Below are positions 32,922-45,600 of a DNA stretch of 64,000 nucleotides, piece by piece. Numbering within the stretch: the stretch's first letter is position 1; the number at the start of each line of letters is the position of its first letter. The position numbers and the translations under genes were made by a program. This DNA comes from Ectocarpus siliculosus (taxonomy: Eukaryota; Sar; Phaeophyceae; Ectocarpales; Ectocarpaceae): contig FN647962.1 of NCBI GenBank assembly GCA_000310025.1, positions 298,062 to 362,061 of the forward strand. The letters run 5' to 3'. The notes beneath the pieces are model-generated. The model was not told where the DNA came from. It did not search any database and saw nothing but the letters and a program-made list of their open reading frames with translations.

Positions 32922-33356
32922 AGAGACGGCTCAAGTGGGGAGGCAGCTTTGCACTTGCACCCAGGGATGGAACTGTCTGCACCATCCAATCAGCAGGCGT
33001 CGTTCGCTCTTCTTACATTTCAGACACTTCGCAAGACCGCCGAATTTTCTGTGCGTGGTAAGGGGGTTAAGGGGGTGTGCCTCGGAAATTGCCAGCGCCA
33101 AACAATACGGAACCTTTTGTGCAAAAGCGGGGCAGCACACAGGGCAAGAGCGCCAAATTGACCAACGCGTAATCGCAGACGCTCGCATGATGCTCTGCTG
33201 GCAGCTGAGCAACACATGCACAACAGCAGCTACTCACCACCAATTGTGTTTGAGGCGTTGGGGGCATCGGTAGAACACTGACCAGAGGTTTTCGAGGAGA
33301 TGCGTCGTTCTCATTCCCAGATTCGCACTTCCACGAAACGCAACACAGTCCGAGTC

Positions 33357-33860
33357 CCTCAATAGTGCGGGTGTGTTCCAGGTGAAATGACCCGCACTAT
33401 AGTGGGCACCCGTACTAAATGATTTCGCGCCTGAATAGTGCGGGATGCCGCAACTCTCAGGGTCCTCAGAACCCTGTATAGTGCGGGAGGCGCACTATTC
33501 GCGAAATCACTAGGATAAAGTACTCTACAGGTGTATAGCCATAGACGCCTGCGTTCGTTCGTGGGTGAGACTATAACACACTGCGCAGCGGTAAAACATC
33601 TGTCCATGGTATGACAGATCACAGCATACACTGGATCCGTGACATGTAGCGCAGAGCATGCTGAGAGAAAAGTTGTGTCTCAGCCCGTGGTGTGTTTGTC
33701 TCGAGATTTGTGTGGGTTTGGCCGCACTCAGAGGGGGGTGACGTCAGAAAACGCACTATAGATAGTCTGGAGAGGGACCAAACCTGCACTATAGAGGGGT
33801 ACCCCGAACAGTGCGGCACCCGCACTATAGCGAGTACCCGCACTATAGAGGGATCCCGAC
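33357..33860. repeat. Cluster of CCGCACTATAG motifs in both orientations
   Basis: About ten copies of the core GCACTAT(AG), or its complement CTATAGTGC, occur in 500 bp, most as CCCGCACTATAG or TATAGTGCGGG. Examples are near 33362, 33402, 33435, 33473, 33491, 33755, 33786, 33820 and 33839. Spacing is irregular, so this is not a simple tandem array. Confidence 0.8.
33420..33509. repeat. Small inverted-repeat element within the CCGCACTATAG cluster
   Basis: The ends TGATTTCGCG (33420) and CGCGAAATCA (ending 33509) are inverted. Just inside them AATAGTGCG pairs with CGCACTATT with a short bulge on one side. The 90-bp unit could fold into one long stem and resembles a miniature inverted-repeat transposon. 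Confidence 0.7.
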
Positions 33861-34886
33861 TGAACACTATTTCGCCAGCACAGTGCGCTACCGCGCTCGA
33901 ACGAAAAAAAAAAACTTTTAAAAGAACCAATGGATTGATTACATCCGTGCAGCCGCCACCCAATGCATCCTCCCCGTTGGATCTCTCAGCCGCTACTAGC
34001 CACTGCCGTGGCTACCAACTCCTTTCCCCAGCTGTAGCACAACCTACGAGAACTGCGATACACCGAACGGGCAACGGAGGAGAAACCAGGGTCCAGGGTT
34101 CAGAGAGTACCAAGCAATAGGAACGATGTCCTTTCAACAGTACACGCAGCTGATACTCAAACTGGATCTTGCGAAGTATCCAGGATCAGCTCTTGTATGA
34201 CACATTCCCCAAACGTTTCGAGTCCAACCACACCGCGCGAAAGGAGAGGGCTGAACAGTTACCACAACGCAAAACCGGGCCTCCAACAAGTACATACGAG
34301 CGTGTACAGCAACGTATTGTAGGGTACGCCGCACGAGATTTCTCATATGTGGCAGAAGGACCATGTGGTACTGGATCATGCGTGGTTGGTTCGAGGGATC
34401 TCGTTACAAGAAGTGCACCGCGTATTGTGAGAGAGACCGAGCTCCCGGGACCACATCATACTCATTTGCGATTTGCCCACTTGCTACACGGGAATCGCTG
34501 GCGCAAAAGGAGAGCAAATCCACCTTTGCCTTACAATCAAAAACGGATTATATCGGGCTGTTTCGGTGCAACAAACTCCAACACCACTCTTCATGGTGAT
34601 GGTAAAGAGCGTGCATGGAGCCGGAGCACATACACTGCTAGTTCGAACAACGCTATTCGCTATTGCAACCGAAGCTGCACTTCAAGCAAACTGCACACCT
34701 ATGCCCACACATGAAGACGATTGAGGCCCGGCGTACACGTCTCGAGAGTTTCTCATCATACTAACTTACCAGTCAGAAACTTTGTCGCAAGCACGCCACC
34801 CCAGGACATGGATGTCCGAGTATCGGTGACCACGCACCTGTCCGGACCAAATCTTGGTACCCCTCACGTCACACAGAAACAATGCT

Positions 34887-35110
34887 CTACACAGGTACCT
34901 GCCACGGGGTAGATAAGAAACATGAGCAGAGTTGGTTGGGCTACTAACCTTGGTGAATCCAATTTCAGTCGCGTATACGCGGAAGCACTGACGGCACATG
35001 TAGAGTCCGTACTTGCGGATCAACCCGTGCTGGTTGGAGCACACGCGGCAGTGGCGTCCACCTTTGCCGAAGCTCTTCGGGTGCGAGTTGACCAAAGCCT
35101 TGGAACCCAT
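34887..35110 (-). CDS. RPS29: 40S ribosomal protein S29 (uS14)
   Basis: The main exon is 35110-34949 (54 codons from ATG). It encodes [18 protein letters not shown], then [17 protein letters not shown] and ATEIGF. The zinc site C-x2-C ... C-x2-C (CRVC, CRQC) is intact. The family is normally 56 residues. The exon ends after GFTK at a GTTAGT donor. The best short terminal exon is 34898-34887 after a GGCAG acceptor, adding VPV and a stop and giving 57 residues across a 50-bp intron. That last exon is tentative because other introns in the window exceed about 100 bp. S29 sits in the head of the small ribosomal subunit near the mRNA path. Confidence 0.88.
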
Positions 35111-37194
35111 GGTCACTGAAAACGGCGGAGCGCACGAACATAGCCACAAAAAATTAAGGCGGCGTCGATGGTGACAACGGCAGATGATTGTCGGGCAGGG
35201 CAGCCATAAAAGTGCTGACAATCGCCGAATAACTATCGACGGGTCGGGCCGTGGTTACGTACCAGAGTTCAACCACAGAGGCAAAACACGCGCCACGTGA
35301 TGTCAAGTTTTGCCGTGGCAGAGCTACAGAGCGATATGGGAATGATTGTTATGGATACCGTAATATACTGGACACCTTGCTGCTGCTGCTGCTGCTGTGC
35401 GATTTTAACACGATCCGCAAGAAAACACTTTGGTTGCGGAATTTAGAGCTGCTTTTGTTTCATCGCACTATTGATTTTGATATGAAACCAAAAACTTTCG
35501 GGGGCTTCCGAGCGTGTACGGACGCTTTCGCCCTGCCGCACTGCCCAGTGCCCCCCCACCGGTTGCTGCCGCCTCGCACACCAATTACAAATTGTCCCAA
35601 GCTTGCTGACGAAATCGTTCAATAGTTGGTTGGTTTGCCGTGGTATCATTTATTTGTTTGCCTGCCAGTTCCGGAAATAAAAACATGAAACCATGGCGGT
35701 GAACCTCTTCCTGGGGACTTACCTGCTGATCGTACAGCGAAGCCCGTCAGGCCACACTTCTCACATTGTGAGTTCACTGCTGCAGCCCGCTCTGTCTACA
35801 ATGAGTTGACAATGTGATTACGGGCGACAGAGTACAATACCAACATGTCCTTGTAGGGTACAACCTTAGGTTTACATGCCAAACGATCGCATCACCAAGT
35901 CTTAACATATGTTTAGGGTGAGGGCCCGCGCCTGCAGTGAGTGGGGGCGGGTTTCGCCGCCAAGGTGACTTTCGTTATTAGGCGCCAGACACGCTCCCGC
36001 ATTATCTCGGTATTTTGATATTTCCAACTTTTCAAAGAGATTCGCGACACTTTGCAAATGCGATGCACTACTGTTCACTACAAAGAGAAACGGTGTCGAA
36101 GAACCCTGATTATACGAGCGTTCTGGTTGGGTCACGACTTGGTACCAAAGCAACACTGCTGTTGGACATCAATCCAAACCCAATACATCCGTGTTGCTAA
36201 TCCAGACAGAGAGCAGAGAGAGGCTCACGCAGAAAAGCTTTCAAGTCACGGTGCTTGCCAGTTGATAACGCAACCGCGTGTAGTTGCGCGAGGGTACAGG
36301 CGGCACGGGCTGGGTCTACAATTAGGGTGGGCACGGCCGCAGCACCGGGCGAGACACACGCCATTGCTTCATTCCATACGACCAAGTCAAATAACCGCAG
36401 CACCAGCCCTTTCGCAAAAGCATGTTGCTGAGGTGCTGCTGCAGTCTACTGGTGTTTTGGTTGCTGAGAAGTCGATCACACCAAGCAAGAGATCAGTCAC
36501 AGCACGTGCTCCGAGCTTCAACATATGTCCCGAAGTACCTCAAGATCCTCAGAGGGTGATCAAAGGGTTTGTGTTCGCCTTTTCAGGCAGACTCTCGCAA
36601 CATCACACCGGACACCACTTCCCGAACAGTGCATTGCTGCGTCTTAGCTATGACTGAGGCTTGGATAACTCCCAAGGTGACGGTGTGCCTGGTTCGTGAA
36701 CACAAGCCATTAAACCAGTCGCAACAATACGCTGTTGTAGCAGCCATACCCATAAAACCATGTTCGAACGGCATGACTCACGTAAGTGTAGCGCTACCGG
36801 AGGAGGAAGGAGGGCGGAGCAGCGTGTGTGGCCCTGAGAGGAGAGAGAGGCGGAGGGGGCACGCTGAAATGTGCTCAGGGAAAGAAAGGCCCAAGGCTCC
36901 ATGCCAAAATTGCGCCGCACGGGGCCGCTCGATGCACCGAAACTCAAACTCAACCCCAGACTCGGAACCGGGACACAGGAGAGGACTGCACACCACGCCG
37001 TGTACCTCGTACAGCAGCTCTGTCGCTCTGGTCACCAACCGCGTCGTGTGCACCTTCCTGCTGAGGTTGTCTCATCCAGTTCCACACGGTGTTACTCGGG
37101 CGACTCCCTGTCACGCTTGGGTTTGCATTTCCGTCCGCCCGCTGCTGGGTACTCGCAAACAGAGCACGCGCTCTGCAATTCGGTGCCCTGCAAC
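35111..37194. other. Intergenic region between RPS29 and VPS45
   Basis: The two genes diverge from here, so both promoters lie in it. No protein gene is supported. The open frames at 35251-35625, 36052-36657 and 36569-37204 are Ser/Cys/His-rich with no domain, and the last overlaps the VPS45 start in another frame. A (CTG)n tract lies at about 35381-35397. Confidence 0.5.
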
Positions 37195-40100
37195 ATGGCC
37201 ATGAACGTCACCTCAGCTGTGCGCTTCTATGTCGACAAAATTGTCTCCGATCCCAAGATATCAGGTATGCATATGTTCTCTTGCCCTGGTGAAAGATACT
37301 TCGATACCGTTGGGTGTCGTTGGGTGTAGCAGTGTAAATTTGTTAGCCGCAGATTGTCGGTGTTCCTGTTCCATCTTGGTGTCCATTCTCTCTCTGTTTC
37401 TTCCCTCTCCGGACTCCGCGCGTACTCGCTCCTATTCGGAAAACTGCAGGTATGAAGGTCCTGCTACTTGATGCAGTGACTACCCAAGTTGTGGCAATGG
37501 TATACTCGCAGTCGCAAATCCTCGAAAAGGAAGTCTACCTGGTGGAAAGGATGGACGCGGATCACGAACCGATGCAGCACCTCAAGGCGGTTTACTTCAT
37601 CCGGCCAACAAAGGAGAACATCCAGACGCTTTGCGCGGAGATCTCCAAACCGCGGTTCTTGGAGTACCACGTATTCTTCTGTAGTATCTGTCCCAATGAA
37701 CTACTACAGCAGCTGGCCGCTGCTGACGAGCACGAAGGTGAGAGGTACTCGCTGCTGTGATGTCTGGTATTATTTTTACTTGGACAACGAATCTGTCTGG
37801 TGACGTCAAAACAAGAGAGTCAGGCCCGCGGCAAGTGTAACCTATCCTTCAAAACAGGATTTGGAGAAGCGTGTAGCTCAGCATGTATGTAGTCCGTATC
37901 ATACAATTAACATACCAGGTACATACCAACTGCTGATGGAGCGAGACTGTATGGAGCAAGACGTCCGGTTGCATGGTTCACTAACCTCGAGAACACCCGT
38001 TCGGTCAAGCCAGTTGTTCGTCAGGTACACGAGTACTACGCGGAGTTCTGCGCCGTGAACGAGGACTTCTTCTCCGCCAATTGCCCGGATACTCTACAGC
38101 TAGCCTTGCCCAGGCCCCCGGCAGCTGCCAAGAAACTCCTCTCGCGCAACAGAGATGCTGTTCTGTCGGTGCTTCTCGCGCTCAAGAAGAAGCCGTCTAC
38201 CATTAGATATGCGGTGAGAGCCAGAGAGAGCGACGGTGGTCGGACACGGGCACCACACACCATTGTGGTACTGCTGTTAGGTTTCGTGGCTCCTCATTGA
38301 CTGCTGTATCGTCTCGCTGCGATCTTCCAGGGAGGAAAACGAAAATTCGTCCAATACCACATACAACGGACGTGGTGGTTTTTGAAGATGACGGCAGTCA
38401 GGGACACTCAAGGCAGACATAGTATGAGATTGATCCACATCTATAGCAGTGTTGAACAGTAAAGTGTGAGTGGGTGGTAAAGTACCAAGTGGAGCTCGTT
38501 GAGAATCCGGCGATGGTCACTGTGCCTATGATCTCTTAACCGTACCCCTCCGTGGGCAATGCCTGCTTGACCTCTTGGGATGTTCTTTGCGCCTTTTCGC
38601 TGTTTGGTCCTGCGCCATTGTATACCCTGCAGGGTTCGTCCTCGACCGCCCGCGAGCTGGCCATGGATATCTCAGCTCAGATTCAGGCCGATCAGATCTT
38701 CGACTTTCGGCGACAGCAAGGGTAAGCTGGTTTTCGTTGATAAATGGTGGCATGAGCGGTGCTCGGGTAAAGAAAACGGTCCTGACTACAGGGCAAAATT
38801 ATGCTCGAGGTGGCACAGAAATCTTGTGGAGATAAAACAACTGTGCACTGACATGTGTGTTGTATTCCTCATCTTGGTGTGCACTTTTTCGAGCAGACCC
38901 GTCTTGCTGATCTTGGATCGCCGTGACGACCCAGTGACTCCGTTACTTTCGCAATGGACATACCAAGCGATGGTTCACGAGCTCTTGGGGCTCAACGACA
39001 ACCGAGTGGTTCTCAAGGGGGCACCGGGAGTGCGGAAAGATCTCGAAGAGGTGATATATGATGGGATTATTGAGGCGGTGTCTTCACTGTAGCTGCATGG
39101 ATTGTGGCCACCCAAACTCCGGCGTTTATCCTGACTGACCCAATCTGTTTTGCGTTTTTGCCTTGACGCGCAGGTAGTTCTTTCCTGCACACAGGACGAC
39201 TTCTTCGCGAAAAACCGCTTTTCTAACTTCGGAGATCTAGGAGTGGCGGTGAAAAATCTGATGGATGAGTACCAGAAGGCGACGCGATTGAACGAAAACA
39301 TCAACAGCATTGAAGACATGCAGGCGTTTCTCGAGCGGTAAGTTTTGGAGGAAGCTGTTGAAGCTCTTGCTGATTGGCTCAGGGTAGTACTGTCGCCCAC
39401 ATATGTTTCGGTGCTGGCAACGACAACATGATACCTGGGTGCCCACGTTGCCGTTGTATCGAGTTCGGCTTGATTGTGTTTTTTGTTGTATGAAGCGATG
39501 CAATGGTGATGGATTGCCACAATTCTTGACAGTCCTTGCTCAACGCGGAACACTTGTTTGGCACGCCCGCCACTGCAACCATGATTTTCTTTACAACAGG
39601 TATCCTGCATTCCGGTCGCAGTCACTCAACGTGTCCAAGCACGTGGCTGTCTTGAGCGAGCTGGCTCGCCTCGTAGACGTCTATCACCTTCTGGACGTCA
39701 GCCAATTCGAGCAAGAGCTGGCTTGTGCAGACGACCACGTATTGCACTACCGCGAGCTTATGGAGAAGCTCACCAGTTCAAGGTACGTCCGCCCACGAGG
39801 GCTTGACAAGTATTCCTGACCCGAGAACCACCAGCGTTTTTGTTGCGCATCATGCAATACAACCAACGTCCCCCTCTGGTATTTTTTGTGCGCAGGATTA
39901 AGGCGCCGGACAAACTGCGCCTGGCGATGCTGTACGCGCTGCGCTACGAGGACATGGGTAACCTTCGCGCAGTGAAGTCGCGTCTCCTTGATTCCGGGCT
40001 AACTCCGGAGAAGGTGGACCTACTGGATGCTCTCTTGCAATACTCAGGTGTGGCTTTGAAATATCCATCCACGCGTCTGTGTTTTCTTCTCTCTGATTGT

Positions 40101-41064
40101 TGGCAGCCCAAGTCGTAAAAATCATTAGGGGTTTTGGCCGCTGCGAGTGTCACCAGCCTCTGACAATGCTACAACTGACTGTGTTTCGCAGGAAACGCAG
40201 CACGGGGACCTGGCCTCTTCGGTCAAGACAACCTCATGTCCAAACTGGGCAAGCAGATCACCACCACCCTCCAGGTATACCAACTCTCACGTACGAGTAG
40301 GAACTACATGTTGGCAAAGGTGGGAGTTTTGCTGCGGCATGCAACGGAAGGCCTCAGCACTTTCGTGGTGAGGTCGCAATGTAAATATTTGGTGGTTCTG
40401 ACGTCTCGACATTTTCCTTGCCAATTGCTATGTTCATGTCGCGAACTGTTCATTGGGAACATTTTGACCAGGGGGTCGAGAACGTGTACGCTCAGCACGT
40501 GCCGCTGATGATGACTGCGGTCGAAGCAGCTCTCAAAGGGAAGCTCAAGGATAGCGTCTACCCTGCTGTCGGGCCGTCTGGTGGCAAATCTCAGGAGGTG
40601 GGAGCGATTCAAAGGTCTTGTGGGAGAAGCGATTTGAGTCCGGGCCTGTTCGATTACTCATGGATTAGTTGTCGTCAAGTGTAGGTGGTCATACGGCTGC
40701 ACACCATGGAATTTGTCGATGAGCCCTTTGAATACGCCTCGGCTTGGTTGCTGTTTGTCGCCGGTCAGGGCAAGGGCTTTGACCAGGACTGGTTCATCAT
40801 GTGCTGAGTTGTTATTGACTATCGTTCTGTTCCTCTTTCTGCCTGGCTTATTCCCTTGCCCGCACGTTGCAGGTCATCGTGTTCATGGTAGGGGGAGTGA
40901 CGTACGAGGAAGCCTGCAAGGTTGCCGAGCTCAACGCTTCTCTGCCGTCCGGGAATGTTGTCCTTGGGGGATCGTTTGTGCACAACAGCACCTCTTTTCT
41001 TGAAGAGTTGAACTTGAGCTTTGGTCCAGCTAGCCAAGAGCGAGGTCTGGGTGCGTTTAGGTGA
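37195..41064 (+). CDS. VPS45: Vacuolar protein sorting VPS45, Sec1/Munc18 family
   Basis: Twelve exons: 37195-37264, 37450-37737, 37858-37884, 38025-38213, 38633-38721, 38897-39050, 39174-39337, 39600-39782, 39896-40047, 40192-40274, 40472-40597 and 40873-41064. They total about 571 residues, against ~570 in animal Vps45. Family blocks are [28 protein letters not shown]-type [77 protein letters not shown] and [13 protein letters not shown]. It binds the syntaxin (Tlg2-like) SNARE on the trans-Golgi/endosome to allow fusion. All exon phases agree except exon 2 (phase 1) to the 27-nt exon 3 (phase 0), where one nucleotide is unexplained. The 3' end converges with the TPR gene. Confidence 0.93.
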
Positions 41065-41423
41065 ATGTAGGTGAATACTTCTAGTATGTACAGACTGTTG
41101 GAGAGTGAATTTTTTTTTACAAAGACATGACTGTGTTTGATATTGCTTCTTCCAAGATTTAGCTCTTTTTATTTTTTCGAGTGTTGACCAGGAAGAGTTT
41201 GCTGGGTAGCATGCCCCTCTATGTAGTTCCTAGCATCTCTGCCTTTTCAGACTTGATGTCGGTGTTGCACCGTTCGTGGCACAAGCTACAGGTAAGTTAA
41301 TGGTGCCCACCTTCTGAAAAGAGAGGGTATCACAAGACTATGCTCTGCGAACAAGACTCATGAGGGGAGTAACGGCGCTGTAACCATGTGGTTGCTTGAT
41401 ACACTACGTCGGCCGGCCCACCA

Positions 41424-42325
41424 TCAGCACCGGCACTTGCACAAACACTCGTTCGTCCTTTCTGACGTCGCAAGCTCAACTTGTTTCCCTGCCATTGCTC
41501 TGTAGCAGTCCACAAAGGCGTGGCTGTTTTCTCGCTCCGCTTGTCCGAGCGTGACAAGCTGTGCGCCGATTTTCTTGTAGGTGTGAGTGTCGTGCTGGTG
41601 GGACTTGCCACCCCCCGGCCCTCGTCGTACCGCGATCTTCCGGTGGTGTAGCGACATTTTGACGTTCCCCATTTGATCCAAAATTTGTCCTAGAACGCGG
41701 TGCGCTTTGGGACTGGTAGGTCGGATCTGCGTAGCTTTCCGTGCATGTCTCAAAGCAAGTTCATACTCTCCTTGCTTGAAATACACCGCAGCAAGGTTTA
41801 CGTTCGCTTCGTAGTGCTCGCTGTTGGCCATCAAAACTTGGCACAACGCGGCCAACGCAGCTTCCCATTTGCCCATCCGCCAAAGAATGACAGCCAGGTC
41901 GTTCTTCGAGTTTACGTCCTTAGGGTTCAGCTGAAACGCTCTGCGATAGTGGCGCATCGCGGCCCTGACGTTTCCTCCTTCAAAGAGAAGAGGTGCAATA
42001 TTGTGGTGATGCGCCGGATTTGAAGGATTCTGGACATCGGCAGAGAACGGCGACAGCAAACAAGGAAGGCGGCCAATGTAAACCTTCAAAGGGCAGTCAG
42101 AAGCTACACCAATTATCGCTCTGGCCTTCATCAACATGCAGCTGTGGGTCGAGCGCAGTCAACCAACGCCTTCACCACAAGCGCAACCCTTCGCGGCGTG
42201 CAGACCCCTACAGAGACATCATTTGTCGACCTGTCGAGGATTGTTGATCTAAACATATCGTCACACACCTGTTTTAGCTTCTCTCGGTAGTAGGCAATCG
42301 CTCCGGTAAATCGAGGATCGCTCAT
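41424..42325 (-). CDS. Tetratricopeptide (TPR) repeat protein
   Basis: Exon 1 is 42325-42176 (50 codons from ATG, GTGAAG donor) and exon 2 is 42029-41424, joined in phase 0 to give about 251 residues. Exon 2 encodes three or four TPR helix pairs: NIAPLLFEGGNVRAAMRHYR, NDLAVILWRMGKWEAAL, NVNLAAVYFKQGEYELALRH and HRVLGQILDQMGNVKMSLHH. A basic C-terminal tail follows (KKIGAQLVTLGQAEREN). TPRs mediate protein-protein contacts; the partner is unknown. An alternative reading retains the intron and stops at 42131. It faces VPS45 tail to tail, 360 bp away. I do not recognise an orthologue. Confidence 0.7.
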
Positions 42326-42619
42326 GACCCTACCGCGATCTGATCAAAGCACGTTGTGTGTGCCGCGCCTCAGCGTGCGTTTTGGTACAACAGCTCAATA
42401 GGTCATAGCTGATACACAGGAGAATGCGTGGTATGTTGCGTTTCGGGGGCATATGCGGCGAGATAACACAGGGATGTTGGGAGGTTGCACCAATGGCACC
42501 CGCATCGCGTGTTCAAGATCAATGTTCGCCACGAAGTGTGAGCAAACAGGAGACGAAAGGAAAGCTCGCTTGAAAACGCGTGGCTGCTTCACGCTCCGCG
42601 AGCCCCATTAGATCTAAAT

Positions 42620-45600
42620 ATGGCAGTTTGCATGAGGACATGGCGATACTACGTCCTTCCTCTCCTCGGATGCTTAATTGGTGGGCTTGCTTCCAATCTC
42701 CAGGGAGCTTTCGACCAAATCGTGAGCCATCACGCTAAAGATCTGAGGGCTCTCAATCGTACGCTCGACAGCTTGACCAATATTGCAGAGAACCTGTTCA
42801 ACGAACCAGAGAACCCGAAGTACCGAAAGATACGGCTTCTCAACAAGGTCGTCTGGGAGAGGGTCGGTAGCGTCGATGGGGGCATCTCCTTCATGTCAGC
42901 CTTGGGCTTCGATTTAAATCCAGGTACGCACAGCGAGCCAAGTAAATCAAAACGGTAACATCTCCTTATAAATACCAGCTCAATCACGAACAGACGGGCC
43001 CCTCTCGTGCAATAAGCACACTAGCTCCAGTAGAAAAACAGGCAAGGCAGGCCGAAATCTTGTCATCTACAGCAGTGCTGTGGTACGCAGTAGTACAGAG
43101 TACAGAGTTGGAGCTTCTAAACGCACACGGAGAGAAACTAACTCCAGATCGTACTGCCGAAAACCGTACCACATGGTAGGGTGAAAGGGAGCAGAACGCA
43201 AAATCTACCACGAAGTAGTTCGATAATATCGCACAATTCTGGGTTTGCTTCTGCAGGTACCGGCGACGGCCCATGTTTTCAGGCCCGCACAGGTGCCCCC
43301 GTTGAGACCGACGTGAGGCAGGCGCTGGATTTGCTATCAGCGCGACTTCTACACCAGAGCGAAAGCGGGAGGCCAGCCGCGGAAGCTGAACCTCGTGAAG
43401 CATCTGGTGAGTACCAGTACGCACGACACCCGCAAGCAAGCATGGCAATGAGAGCACCGGGAGCTGTTCTTGTACTGCCTGAAGCCCAAGCTTGCCCACC
43501 ACAACTTTCTGGCTACGTCGAAGGAGTTGTAACACCAACTTGAAGTACACGTGGGCTCTGCATGATTTCGGCAAGTTTTCAAACAGGTTTGCAAACCAAG
43601 CCATGCATGTAAGTGTGCCTGAGCACCCTCGGAATCCGAACCCGTTGGCAGGTGCCTCTGCTTGCTTAATCCACCACTTGTCTCATTATGCATCACGACC
43701 GGTGTCTACACACTTACCCGAACGTCACAATAGAACCCTCCCATTGTTCCGTCGTCAGGTTTCAACCCCTTCACGACCGCATTTTCTCGGAAATCGCGCA
43801 CGCGCTTGCAAGAGCGAGCAGAGCAAGGGTTGGCACATCTTTCTTACAGCCAGGCGAAGCGGCAGCAACGCTTCTCAACACTTGAAGAACGGCTTGTAAC
43901 TATTTTGTTGCCTCAACAGCCGCACGAGGCGTCTGCAGAAATGGAGGAGCAGGAGCAAGATGGAGAGCAGGGGGAAGCAGATGCAGAACAGCGTGAACTT
44001 GAACTTGTGGCGCAGCTGTGGAGAGAAAGGATGGGCAACGATGAGGTGGAGCGGTTCGAAACCAGGGCAGCGAAAAAGCTCAGATTGTTGCGCACTGCCA
44101 AATCGTATCCCTACGTTCTTTGCCGGATACGCCTACCTGGAGGAGTATATTTGCAGGCCCGCTTCAATTCTAAGGAAAGTTTGGAGGTGAGAGGTTGGAG
44201 AAAAACTATTTTTCTTGTCAAATACACACGGGAAAACGTGCTCACAAAATGTGCTCACACCGCCATTATTGGTTTAATACACACAGGAGAGAGCGGCGTA
44301 GCATTGGGATCTAGGGTACTGTGAGAATGAAAAGAGAACCATCCTCGTCAGGCGTTGGGAAGATATCATCTTTTCTAACGGCCATGCCCACAATCGTCCA
44401 CCCTTTATAAGAGACTTGTTCTTGTTTTGCTAGACGCGAAGAAGGCTTCCAAGGGTAACCCGACCGGCTGGCGGTGACTCGATTCACGGGGTGCGTGCGT
44501 TACGCCCACCATGTCATCATTCCACAAACTCGACATGCTGTTTTGTGTCTCCCACTACCGTTGGGTTCATTCAAAAAATGGTGGATGGCAGAATTCAAAC
44601 CCACCCCTTTTTTTCACCAAAATCGGATATTTCTTGTCGACGCCTGCGTGAAAAAGGGGGAATCGTCCTCGACAGACTTTCGGGCGATGTCACCCTTGTT
44701 GAAGGCTATCTCCACAGAACGACGTCTGTGGAACACAGCTGACAGAGCCCCCGACAAGCACGAAAGTTAGAGGTTGCTGCTTCATCAAATCTTCTACTAG
44801 CACATACTATGAAGACTTCAAACATGCCATCAATTATTCCTGCACCACCGCGGTTGCAGACTATTTATCAGGTTTTTGGACAAGTCCTTTCCATGGAAGC
44901 TGAAGTTGATGGACAGCTTTGCCACAACTTCGAGCTCTTTATGGCGCCACCAACCCGAGTGTTGCCTCGAGATAGCACCCAAAGCCTCGAAGACTCCAAC
45001 ATTTTAGCTCCAGCGTGCGTCCTGCACCTCCGATGGAAGAGCGGAGAAGCTGGACTACAAACCTGGGCGCAGAACTTTGAAGAACGGTTGTCGCGGGCTA
45101 CGATGGATGGCTTAGCGCTCCCCAGGGTGCCGTACTCGTCCAGGTAATTGACCACTGTTACTTTTGTGTTGCCGCGTCACCAGATGGGTGTAAGACGTTT
45201 GCCACGTCGTTGAATGGTGTGTGATGGGAGTACCATGTGTGTGGCCCTAAAGGGAACAAGTGCCTTATCGTAGACATTAGTGACCATCTGGAACGTTAGT
45301 TGAATTGAGCAAAAGGATATTTCAGTACCCCTTTTGAGGTGCTTTTATTTTGTTCCGTTTCCCTTTGCACGAGAACTGTACGACCATAGTACTTGTATCA
45401 TAGATCTGCATGTGCGTAGGTGCGGGTAAGAACCATGCTGGCTCTGGCTATTCTCCACTCCTTTTGGTGATCTAGGCCCTTTTGGTGGTCTAGCCTGCCG
45501 TGGCCTCGACGGGTAGACATTGAACGAGACCTTTCATCCCCAGAGTTCAACGCCAGACAGAACGTGAGCGAGAATCGCAACCCAGGGAGGCAAGATAAAT

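Larger units (their letters stand above)
32224..34886. other. Repeat-rich intergenic region
   Basis: Between SUFA and RPS29 no protein gene could be supported. It contains a perfect long hairpin (32849-32921) and a cluster of CCGCACTATAG-type motifs in both orientations (33357-33860) that includes a small inverted-repeat unit. The frame at 34169-34714 is open but shows no domain. Confidence 0.5.

Noticed and set aside
36569-37204. 211-codon plus-strand ORF before VPS45
   Set aside because: It ends inside the VPS45 start in another frame, with no domain and a Ser/Cys/His-rich composition.
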